A stretch of DNA of 64,000 nt from Bugulina stolonifera (taxonomy: Eukaryota; Bryozoa; Gymnolaemata; Cheilostomatida; Bugulidae). Within the stretch, counting starts at the first letter, position 1, and every line of letters starts with the position of its first letter. This document shows positions 39,550-50,300 of this stretch, piece after piece. Under the pieces are notes generated by a model. That model had not been told where the DNA came from, did not search any database, and saw nothing but the letters and a program-made list of their open reading frames with translations. The translations under genes and the position numbers were made by a program. Location: NCBI GenBank assembly GCA_935421135.1, contig OW285196.1, positions 7,141,501-7,205,500 on the forward strand, written 5' to 3'.

Positions 39550-42246
39550 TTAGCTTGACTTGGGCCTCAGTCTTTCACTGCTGAGTTTATTATAACAAAT
39601 CCAAGAGAGTAAGTCGGGAGAAGGTGTGGGACTGTCCTCTTTATATCCATACAGATCAAATAGCTGCAAACAGGAAGATATTCAAGTAACATATGCATAT
39701 ACATATCAAGTAACTAAGCCATTTCTACTTGCCAGAGATTGAAATCATTCTTGCACAATTCCCCTTTGTCAACCAACTACTTACAGAATAATGGTCCTGG
39801 AACATGCTACATGTATATATTACATTAGACCTACACACATACACCAGGAGTTGCAATGGCATTAGTTCTCTCAGGTATTATAAGTTTCTTTACTACTAGG
39901 CGACTCATTTGTTATGTTATTATCCCATACGCCACATGGAAAAATAGAGTAAAATTCCTATTATGCACTGTGTATATATTGAAGTTGTCCTACCATTACT
40001 TAATTATGTTCAAGAGAGGATAACTTTGAAATGACCAAACTTGTATATAATATAGAACAATAAGCTTACCTCAGCTACTGTACCATTAACTATAGTATAT
40101 TTAGCATACAGAGTGGCGTAGACAAAAGAGTCAGATGGTCTAAGGAACGTCTGTTCAATGTACATGGATCTGTCATCCCAATACACTATCTAAAAATAGA
40201 ACAGATTTATTGGTAGCAGATCTTTACAGGTGCTAGATAATTTCAACAATGTAGGGCTTCGCTCACCTCTCTTCCTTCCACAGCTATTGGTGGAGAAAGA
40301 GCCAAATAGTTCCGAAAGTTGATCAAAATCACCCGATGGCTACTGTAGACAATGATGTATTCCATCGGAGTGACCCAGCTCAATCCTGGTGAATCACACA
40401 TACAAGAATTTGCTAAGTTGATCATTAGGCATACTCACATATTGCATGTGTATACTAAATAAATAACAACATGCAGCAATAAGAATTCATTTTATTCTGT
40501 AATACACTGAGTGCTATCATGCCTGGTAATAATATTTGTTGTGACAAAGTGGACTTATTTACAGCAAGCATTAGTCACGCCTGAGCACTCACATTGACTT
40601 GGGTCATCACACTGCAGCCTCATATGAACCAGTACAACTTCTGCAATACCCTACTGTTCACTATCTCCAGCTTAACGTATGCATATAGTACAAAACAGCC
40701 TGGAGTAAACGTCAAGCAGCCTGGAGTAAACGTCAAACAGCCTGGAGTAAACGTCAAACAGCCTGGAGCACTTGTAACTAAGCATCACTCATTTGTGATA
40801 GTTTTGGAGTCATCTTGTCTCTCTAATTCATCATTTTCGATCACCATAATATAAAGTCTTATATGCAATAAACTGCTAAACTATAGTATGTTCCCATGAC
40901 AACCACAGAGAGGCAGTGATGCCATGATGAAACAGTAATAAGTGAAACATATTGACACAGTCATGCCAACAGGCTGCACCTAAATATAGTTCCAATAATA
41001 AAACACTATGAATGCAGGATTGGGATGCTCAATGTAAGCATATTGATATGTATTGACTTGACTAGAATCAACCGACCAACTCCTAGTTCTGTCAACTAAA
41101 ACGACATAAACTGGAGTCACCATTTAATATGCAACTTCGAATTCACATCAAATTGATAACAGATTAACATATTTTATTGGTGTCATCAGGTAACTATCGT
41201 GCTAACAAGTCTAGCCTGGGTGCCTGACGCCTACTATAATTGGGTGGGTTTACGCATTTGACATGATCGACTATTAGACTACAGCAGAGGATATTGCTAT
41301 CAGTCACCACCATACCCAATATTCTAAGAGGTAGGGAGCCCAGGCTAGTGCTTGCATAACTCTACATCACTCACTTTGCTCCTCAGAGTAGCTGTCTCCA
41401 GGAAGTTGATGGACCTTCTGAATCTAATAGTGGTAGCAGCCAACCCCATACTCATCTTACTGTGATATAATACTCTGAATAGCCCATTGTTGGCGAGCAG
41501 ACTGAATCTACCAAAGTCACACTCCCTACTGTACCTCGCATTGTTCATGTGTATCATGTGATCCAAGTCTGTCGTCAAACACCTTACTAGAAAAACAGCA
41601 AACAACACATAAAACCCAAAAATCAAAACCCAAATTGGTCATCATTGTTAAATTCAGTTGGTGCAAAGAAGGAGAAATATATTTGCATGAGGAAGAGATA
41701 CGTAGGTTGAATGAAGTACAAAAGTCAACGACCAAACAATTGGGAAGTTCTGTACAAGAATGTAATTTGAACCACCATTTTAAGTAAGTCACCACGGTTC
41801 AATTTTCTCGAAAGGAAGCTGATCAAGAATCACCAATAAATATATATGTTAACAGAAAAACTCTGCAGAACAGGAAACAGCGTCCATATAAACGCAAACA
41901 ATATTCACAAAATATATTATTTACCGGCGAACCTTACTCCATCGCAGACAGTTACAGATTACACAATATTTGATCATAAAATACATGTAGCCTACTAAGA
42001 TCACAATGTGATAAAACAGAAAAAACATAGGAGATGCAAGATAGCAGTCTACTTACCAGATATAAAACCTTCATCAAGTAGCTTAGCGCCAGGCCATATA
42101 CACAGCTTTAGTCGGCATAACAGGATACACCAAGCACACCGCAGGAAGTAGTAGGAGTCAAAGAAGAGGCGTGATAGGGCTAAACAACCAACAGCAAGTA
42201 CTGCGTAATAAACTAGAGAATTATTCCAATCGGAGATTACATCCAT
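39550..42246 (-). CDS. THEM6-like: THEM6-like thioesterase-family protein
   Basis: Four minus-strand exons: 42246-42057, 41586-41375, 40189-40070 and 39663-39550 (636 nt, 211 residues; human THEM6 is about 208), all GT/AG with phases 1, 0 and 0. Residues 1-30 form a hydrophobic N-terminal segment. Exon 2 gives TTDLDHMIHMNNARYSRECD, the hot-dog-fold core; LDxxxHMNNARY is the family signature. Exon 3 has YWDDRSMYIEQTF, and exon 4 ends SPDLLSWICYNKLSSERLR, like the vertebrate C-terminus. The family belongs to the acyl-CoA thioesterase fold; THEM6 itself is an ER/membrane-associated protein whose activity is poorly defined, so substrate is not claimed. An alternative exon at 40385-40267 is described separately. 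Confidence 0.85.
40267..40385 (-). CDS. Possible alternative exon in the THEM6-like gene
   Basis: A 119-bp open segment with a good acceptor (TTCACCAG) and donor (GTGAGC) encodes 39 residues (SWVTPMEYIIVYSSH and on to AVEGRE). Its phases (1 in, 0 out) match those of exon 2, so it could replace exon 2 between exons 1 and 3. It could also join the first exon at 47253-47196 in frame. It would omit the HMNNARY core. It may be an unused relic. Confidence 0.35.
40688..40770. repeat. 21-bp tandem repeat, four copies
   Basis: The unit CAGCCTGGAGTAAACGTCAA(A) repeats four times in intron 2 of the THEM6-like gene. Confidence 0.9.
41212..41347. mobile_element. Small MITE with CTAGCCTGGG ends
   Basis: CTAGCCTGGG at the left and CCCAGGCTAG at the right form perfect 10-bp inverted ends of a 136-bp segment in intron 2 of the THEM6-like gene. 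No target duplication is obvious. Confidence 0.55.
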
Positions 42247-44287
42247 ATTGTGCTGAAAATATAAGCAGAATCATTTGGTTGAACAACAAAACAGTAGAAA
42301 TAATAAAAATACATTTGGAGAGAACGGGGCTTGTGGAGCAGGACACAAATTGTCACTGGGAAAAATTTTAGTATCTTCTAGTTTAAGTACTACAGGCTAC
42401 AGCTGGATACTACCATTAGATCACAGAATGACAGTGCATGCAAAGTGTTGTGATAAACATTAGCTCAATGGCACCTGCTAGTGAGTGACACAATTTACCA
42501 ATTTAAAGCATTACTATCATTTGGTGTTTCATACAGAAATGGACATCAAGCATCTAACATACATCATGGACATTGTAGACTGGTTGATGCATCTAGCCAA
42601 TGTTGTGTCACTGGTCAGCAAGGATAATAATACAAAAATAATTCAATAAAAGTATATAAATAAGCAATTTAGTAAACATCATCTCCAAATTTTAAAATTG
42701 TTATAAAGTTTTAGATTAGCTGCAACCTTAAATAGTGTTGTGGACAACGCCTCTGTACTACACGGACAATGAATGCCATCAATACCATGTACTGTGACAA
42801 GGCTATAGACCTTATGCTAGACACTTGGCTGTTTACAATTAGCCATTGCATAACTCTGTAACATTAGCTATTCTACACTACTGTCTACTTAGTATTGGTG
42901 TATGCATTCTCAGCAATCAGCATTAGCCTACTTATTGTCTAGTCAGTATTATGTAATAGGAGGTGTGGCTAGTAGTAAACACCTCTCTTTTGTATGTTTG
43001 TAATCTGATATCTTTATAACAGCCAATTAGTTATTATATTGCACAAGCAGAGTCCAGTGACAGCTAATCACACGGCTAATCACACGCTACCCATTATGTC
43101 GTTTTGTAACTAATTATCCGGTGACGGTTGGTTCCGGCTGCCGTCTATTTCATCATCTTTTGTAATCTACTTGTGGTTTTGCAGACTAGTATATAAGCAG
43201 CTGTTTTGTACTATGCTAGTCAGTTGTTTACTAGTTCTTATCTAGTTACTACCTACTTGTTATTTTGTTGGATCTTCAAATATACTCGTTCTATGCTACC
43301 AAAGACAGGACTTACATTGGACTAGTTAGGAACTACCAGGTATGACATTATATTAATAATATACACGGGAGCCGTTGCCAAAGTGTCCATACAACTCTAG
43401 GGAGTTGTCGAGGGACACGGAGGGAGACTATCCTTGCTGAAATCCATTACAATAGTCTACATGTGGCCATGATTACTTTCTACTAGTAGTTGTTAGTTGC
43501 TTGACATGAAAAATTTGTGTTTTTCATTTAGCAAAAAATAAATAAATAAAGATTTACTTTTTTTCTTAAATAACTAATTTTTATTTTGCAAAAATAAACA
43601 AATTAAAATATATATGAAATTTAATTATAATCATACAAGATTATAATTAAATTTGATTGCACAGTTAATCATAGTCAATATCCACAGTCACAGCTATATG
43701 GGCCCTAATCATTTACAAGTTATTATAACAATATAGTGACAAGATAATAATAATAATTAATTTATTATTATGAGACAGTCCACAGGTTTGATTTAAGCAC
43801 TCACAGTTACAACGAGTCTAAAGTTTGACTAAAGAAATTGAAACTGAATTTATAGACTGCCTACAAACAGTTAATTTGCACAGCCTAAATATTTTTTAAT
43901 TCTACTTCTTAATTAAAATATGCTGAAAATATTATTATAATAATAAACATGATGATCAGTTTATTCAGTTATAATAAAATAAAATGTCGAAGCGGGTAGG
44001 AGAGAATTAAAATGAAACATTATACCGGATACAATAAAGAAAAAGTTATAGTTGCGCCGTCAAGTTGCTTTTGTCCAATCAACAACCTTGTCTTTATAAG
44101 CCAAGCAAACACTAATGGAACAGGTTATTAAAATAAAAAGGATTTTTGCTTAGGTTTAGGACGTCAATTTCGCGAGAGAGAACAACTCCTAGCCAGTTAT
44201 TACAATGCAGGAGAAGACAACTTTATTTTCAAGTCATTTTTTAACCAAGAAATTAGTCAAATTACTAAAGATATAGACAAGAGCAGG
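42247..44287. other. Intergenic region with palindromic AT-rich DNA
   Basis: No exon is supported in about 2 kb. GTATATAAGCAG near 43190 could be a TATA box of an LTR or unknown promoter. A short perfect hairpin of AAATTTAATTATAATC type lies at about 43616-43653. Confidence 0.4.
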
Positions 44288-44295
44288 GCCGTAGC

Positions 44296-45616
44296 CATAC
44301 TTGCCAAGTAACCTGGGTAAAAAATCTGGACACATGCGCGGACCAGCGGGAGGACGGGTGACATGGCCGCAGGCCATGCCAGCCCGCATAGCGGGCTGCC
44401 AGAAAGGGTGCGGGAGGGGTAGATGAGCACTCTCCCGCATTCAAAATATTTTTTGTGAGCCACTAAAATGACAGTAGTTAGGGCAATTTCACTTGTATTT
44501 GTATGCTGCTCTAGTGGTCAAAAATATGTTCATATTACATGCATATTGGAATGGTTTTAAAATGGTGGGAAGAATTAGAATAGGAATAAAATTGCAAAGA
44601 GTGCTTCAAGTTGGATTATCTAAAGAAGACCTATAAAACTTGCTACAACATAAAAAATTATTAGAAACCAAATTTTTGTCTCATTTTATTAAATTATAAA
44701 CATATAAATAGCTTTATTTATTAAAACACCGAATTATAATAATAATATTAATAATTCAGTATTTTCATAAGTAAAGTTAAGTTTATAATTATTATATTAA
44801 AAATTATAATCATAAAGTAAGCCTGTCTTTTGAACTTCAGAATCATTGAGAATAAGCTTTCAAGTGACGTGACAGCTTTTAGACAACAGCTTTGATATGC
44901 TTCCGGGTCAGCGTGTGCCTGGCTATGTCATTGGTACCACCATCAGTAATACTAGAAGGTGCAGAAGGCAGAATTATAATAAATATATATATATTAATAT
45001 TGATATTTTAAATATGATATTAAATACCTAATTTACTTTTAGAAATAAAATAATTAAATTTGACCCATTGATTTTAATTTCGAAAGTTGCCGAGTCTTTT
45101 GCTTGTCTGTACTGTGAGAATTGTTTGGCTTAACAGCTAAATTAACATCCAATAGACTAATAATGGAAACATTATTTGTACAAGCAAATAATAATAATTA
45201 TAACATCAATGAGTGAATTTTCACTTGCACGGTGGTTGTCATTGACATTAGAGCGTTTATATAAAATAGCCATCCACTGTTGGGGAGGCTTTAGTACACT
45301 GCCGATACAGCTCAGGAACTAGTCGGAGTTTGGGCTATCACTAGTGGCAATTGGCATAGACACGACAGTCATTAGACATCGAACTACTTTAAAAATAAAC
45401 GGTGTGTAGCATATATTTAGCAAAATTCTCCAGGATTTGCGACGCTCAACCCTTTTTTAGCCAATGTTTTGGAAAATCAAAAGGAAATAAGAAAGAAAAT
45501 TTTTGGAGCAGCAATTTCCTAATTCCCGGGGTATAAATCAGGACATTGGGACAGTGTAGGGACAATTTTCAAATCCCGGGGGTGTCCCGAGAAACCCGGG
45601 ACACTTGGCAAGTATG
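44296..45616. mobile_element. Non-autonomous transposon with CATACTTGCCAAGT ends
   Basis: The ends CATACTTGCCAAGT and ACTTGGCAAGTATG are perfect 14-bp inverted repeats, and exact 8-bp direct repeats GCCGTAGC flank them (44288-44295 and 45617-45624). The 1,321-bp interior has no transposase. The right inner region has CCCGGGACAC and the left has a related CCTGGGTAAA, so the inverted similarity may extend. The flanking CAGGGCCGTAGC resembles the end of another element, suggesting a nested insertion. Confidence 0.85.
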
Positions 45617-45709
45617 GCCGTAGCGCCCTAAGAAATGTTGGTGGGGCCAAAATATTAGCTGTCCTCACCTTCCCATATAGTATATATTATAGTTCCATTA
45701 AGTATTAAT

Positions 45710-46796
45710 CAGAGCTGGGTCCAAGTCATAGATTTGACTTGACTTGCCAAGTCAAGTCAAGTCACAAGTCGACTTGACTTGGACTTGCCAACCCGCTGAC
45801 TTGACTTGACTTTGACTTGCGCATCAATGTGACTTGACTTGACTTGACTTGGACACATGAATGACTTGTAATTTTGACTTGACTTTGACTTGCACATCAA
45901 TGTGACTTGACTTGACTTGACTTGGACACATGAATGACTTGTGATTTTGACTTGGGTTCTGCCAAGTCAATCTGGCAAATAAAAATTTTGTACAGTGTTT
46001 AGCCAACATGGAAAAAAGGTCTCAATTGTCTACCTATTTATCATTTGTACTAGGTCAGTGCTACTAGCAGCACTCAGAGTATATCAAGGTTAGCTATGAG
46101 GGTACACAACTCAGGCAACATCTAGGCTGTGTGTACGTGACACTACACAACGACAATGCATAGTCACAAGTACACACAGTGCAAGTAGTGTAAGTGTAGC
46201 ATAGGTGTGGTGTCAGTAGTGAATACAATGCACAGTGCAATAATTACTAGAGTTAAATTGCAGGACTGGCCAGTGGACACTCTGTGCTGTACCATGTGCT
46301 GTTTACATTCTCATTCTATGTAACACTGCATCACCATTACAATATACAGTATATAATACTATATGACCAGTCTCAACTGTAGTGCCAATAATACTATTTT
46401 TATAGACTAGTTTTTACCATGATTGCATAACATACATGTACATGCCCTGCCACACCTTGGCATAGGTTTTTCATGGATTGGAATGCCTACTAAACGTAAA
46501 ATATGATGTTTTGGTAAATGTCAAATTTTTTGAAGTTGTCTTCCACTTGACTTGCATTTCGACTTGACTTGACTTTGACTTGACTTGACTTGTGACTTGC
46601 ATGACAGCTGACTTGACTTGACTTGACTTGAGGCATCACTGACTTGACTTCGACTTGACTTGCCTTCAAAATTTTCGAAGTTACTTGACTTGACTTGACT
46701 TGAGGCAGCACTGACTTGACTTCGACTTGACTTGCCTCCAAAATTGTAGAAATGACTTGACTTGTTGACTTGCAAGTCGACTTGGACCCAACTCTG
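45710..46796. mobile_element. hAT-like non-autonomous element, CAGAG ends
   Basis: The left end CAGAGCTGGGTCCAAGTC and right end GACTTGGACCCAACTCTG are inverted with one mismatch, flanked by exact 8-bp GTATTAAT (45702-45709 and 46797-46804). The 8-bp duplication and CAGAG termini indicate hAT. Both flanks of the interior are arrays of GACTT/CTTGA pentamers in the same sense as the ends; the centre is unrelated sequence without a transposase. Confidence 0.88.
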
Positions 46797-47195
46797 GTAT
46801 TAATCAATAATCACCATTGACTGGGCATTCTTACTAGAATGATACTATTTACTAGTAACTCCTTTTCAGTGGTAGAGGTGGGTACATAAAGGTACAGAGA
46901 GCAGACCCACTGCTAAACTCGAGCCTATACACCGGATAGACCCACATTAAACTATCGCGGTATTCAACCCACCTCTTCTGCTCCAGTTCTAACACTGCTC
47001 TTGTCTCTCAAATCAGTTTACAAAGTGACCAAATAAATACACACTACATAAATTCCTGCCTAACCTACACATATACATGTAACAGCGTTTTGTATATCTA
47101 AAATAGGTGTAACTACAAGGTGAAGACAATTCCTTTACTGATTACCCAATGGCAAACCTACATGACTAGTCTTGATCTACTGTATCTATTCTCAC

Positions 47196-47253
47196 CATCA
47201 TGAGTGGCATCCCCTTCAGCGCAACGGTAGTCATCCCGTAACGTAGCAGCCAT
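47196..47253 (-). CDS. First exon of an unidentified minus-strand gene
   Basis: ATG at 47253 opens MAATLRDDYRCAEGDATHD and runs to a GTGAGA donor after 58 nt (phase 1). It starts 94 bp from the divergent ATG of the DRC9-like gene, so the two probably share a promoter. The next exon is not certain: 38217-38078, 41586-41375 and 40385-40267 all fit in phase. Confidence 0.5.
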
Positions 47254-47346
47254 ATTGAAATTTTGTTTGAACTGATTCATCAGCAACATTCAGGTTTTGG
47301 GAAACACTATAACACGGCACCAATAATTGGTGCGGTTTTCACAACA
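47254..47346. promoter_or_regulatory. Probable bidirectional promoter
   Basis: Only 93 bp separate the minus-strand ATG at 47253 from the plus-strand ATG at 47347. A CCAAT word (CACCAATAATTGG) lies in between. Short divergent spacing suggests a shared promoter. Confidence 0.4.
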
Positions 47347-50300
47347 ATGTCAAGGTGGGTCCCCGTCAGGCTAAGATTTATCATTAATCGTCTTTCAGCA
47401 GCTAGTACAGATGGTCTGTTGGCACATGCAAGTAATAATATGTACAAGATTCGCTAAACGTGGAAACCACTGCAGAGTATAGTAATAATATTATAATAAA
47501 ACATACAGTAGATACTGTGCAGCTCATGTACACAAAAACAATGTATAATAACAATTATATATTATTATGTAATCACACGAGTATTGCTTGTATTAGCACC
47601 CAAAAAATGTGTCTGTACATGTTTGTTGTTTTTCCAAGGGCAGCCAACTTCAAATGCAGGTTATGTCTAGTAAGCTGCTAAGCATCTAGGGGTCGAAGCT
47701 TACTCAAATCAGCAATGAAGTAGCTATATACTTGGTGCGACTTTGGCCTACATGTATGAGTGTTTCAGTGTGAGCACAAGACGGCATAGTGACATATTTG
47801 GTTAAAATTTTGATATTAATTCTTACGTATCACTATCTCTATACTATCACTATACTTGTAGTAAATTGGAGATCAACAAGCCAAAGAGAACAAAGTTCCA
47901 GAATCCCCTGAGCCATTCTCAAGTTTTCAACTCCAAAGGAGATGAGACAATTCAGCTGTTCAGCCTCAATATGTATGTCAGATATTTATTTATAGTACTG
48001 TAACACTAAGAAATGCAAATTTATAGTTGATTTCTGTAATTATATCTACATGTGAGACATTCTTCCAAAGTGAAGGTGTAAATTTAACCATTAATTTTGA
48101 GTTTTGAAGTTATCCTCTCTCTTTCTTTATAATCTGTTAAAAGAGAGAGAGCAACTCTAGAGCATTTCAACATCCCATTAACTCATATTATTTGCATCTC
48201 TGTGGATGTGAATACACAAAATCACTTATGCAGAGGCACGTGTACATAAAAAACTAAACAAATTGTGTAACAAACACTTTATGTTATTTTTTCCAGAGTA
48301 GAAATTAATTTGTCAAATAATCTTATCTTAAATCTTACCCCAAATGAAGTTTTCTGTCCATGTATAATTACAGTGCATGGATAAAGTATTATACATGTAA
48401 TTACCCACTAAAGCATCCTAAAACCCTAATTTTTGTAACTTCTCCATGTAGGTAGCTCATGTTCAGAATTCATTAATCACAATTATAATCATAATTTGAA
48501 ATTAACACTGACAATGCTGGTAGGCTGCACAGTCATGTAAATAGTAACAATACACTGCGTAATTGTTTTGATTTTGCTAAGAATTTTTGAATTTACATTT
48601 AAATTGGTTTAATTTTCAGCTCAACATAAATAGCTACATGTATGTTGCAAATAACTAAATGTACATGCACAGTCATGTACCCTCATGTACCCTCATGTAC
48701 CCTCATGTACCCTCATGTACCCTCATGTACCCTCATGTACCCTCATGTACCTTAACTTGTTCCTGATTTGGGATTTTAGTCCATCCATTGAGAGTAGACC
48801 AAAATCTTCACCCGAGCTGCAGACTGACAGCAGTCTGTATCAATGGTTGCCCCTCATAAACAACACCAAGCCATATGAAAGTAAAAGTGCCAGAAAGAAA
48901 AGCAAGTAAGTTCTGCTATACTGTATATAGTCGTCATAAAATAGCTGAATCAATTCGCTTGCAATAAAACAATTCATTCTTAGAATATAAACAGGTAGGA
49001 AAATGCGCATACCAGAATTTCGCTATGTAAGCATTATTACAAAAATGTCAGTCTACATTGCACAATGTACTCTTTACACAATTCAAATCTGAGAGCCAGG
49101 TGACACTGCAGCAGCTAGTCTGGCTAATTTGTCAGCAGTGTCTCATGTAAATCCATCGACCCAGATCACTCGTTCCTTCAGTCAACAATTATAAAATCTA
49201 TATTGCGACTTGTACAGTAAATAGGAAATTTCAACTAGAAGTAAATTTGTATGTCTTTTAGTTATAAAAGTGAATCTGGGTGACATAAAAAGATAACACA
49301 GCTGATTATCTTCCTTTTGTTTTCATTGGAGTTATTGTTATGGATAGTATAACACCACTCGAGATTTTACAGGAAGTCGCTGGCAAAGAATGCAATGAGC
49401 TTGCTGCCCTCAAGCTACGAGGCTATCTGTCTGTCAGCCGTTCTCCAGGAGTAGTATAGTCAGTGCACTTCTAGACAGACACGCACTCATTGACCCCTGT
49501 TTTCAACCAATCACAAGCCGGTATTTCCGATTTCAACCAATCACAGAAGAGCACAAAAATTTTGCACACGACCTTGCCAAGGTCACCCCAAAATCCCCCC
49601 TTCTGATTGGTCGAAAAAACATTTGCACACTTGACCCCGAACCCGGCCACGACCCCTTCCCTTCCTCCTTCCCACCCTCCTCCCCTCCCCCTCCCCCACC
49701 TCCCACTCCTCCCTCCTCCCCGCCACCGCCCTCGTCCCGTCCGCGCCACCGCCGTCGCCGCCGCCGCCACCGCCGCCCTCACCACCGCCGCCGCCGCCGC
49801 CACCACCACCGCCCTCACCACCGTCGCCGCCACCGCCGCCGCCGCCACCACCGCCACCACCACCACCGCCGCCACCACCACCACCGCCACCGCCGCCGCC
49901 GCCGCCACCACCACCACCACCGCCGCCGCCGCCGCCGCCGCCATCACCGTCATCACCGCCACCCCTCCTCCACCGCCGCCCACCCTCCCCACCCCGCAAC
50001 CCCCACTCACCCGAACGACCAATCGTTTGAGGCGGTCAAGCCGCGTCCGCCCACGTTGCGTGCGGCGCCGACCGTACACGTGGAGGCGACGCCGGTGCCC
50101 CGTATCCACCGGGCCAAGCGACTAGGCAGCGGCCCGCCGCCCATTCCGAGTTCCACTGGGGTGGGACTATAATGTAATATATTAAATTGTTTAGCCTCCC
50201 TATAAAAATATATAGTAGTAGGGTGTGAGTTATTTTTTAGCTTGATAGCATTTTATACAATAAACACTTCACAATTGCTGCCAATTACTCCATTTAACAC

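Noticed and set aside
40594..40854. Plus-strand frame with repeated KQPGVNV
   Set aside because: It comes from a 21-bp tandem repeat within a minus-strand gene's intron.
49471..50125. Long Ala-, Gly-, Pro/Thr-rich frames in the left inverted repeat, with copies at 59647-60301
   Set aside because: They arise from the trinucleotide tract in the repeats, on both strands and in several frames.
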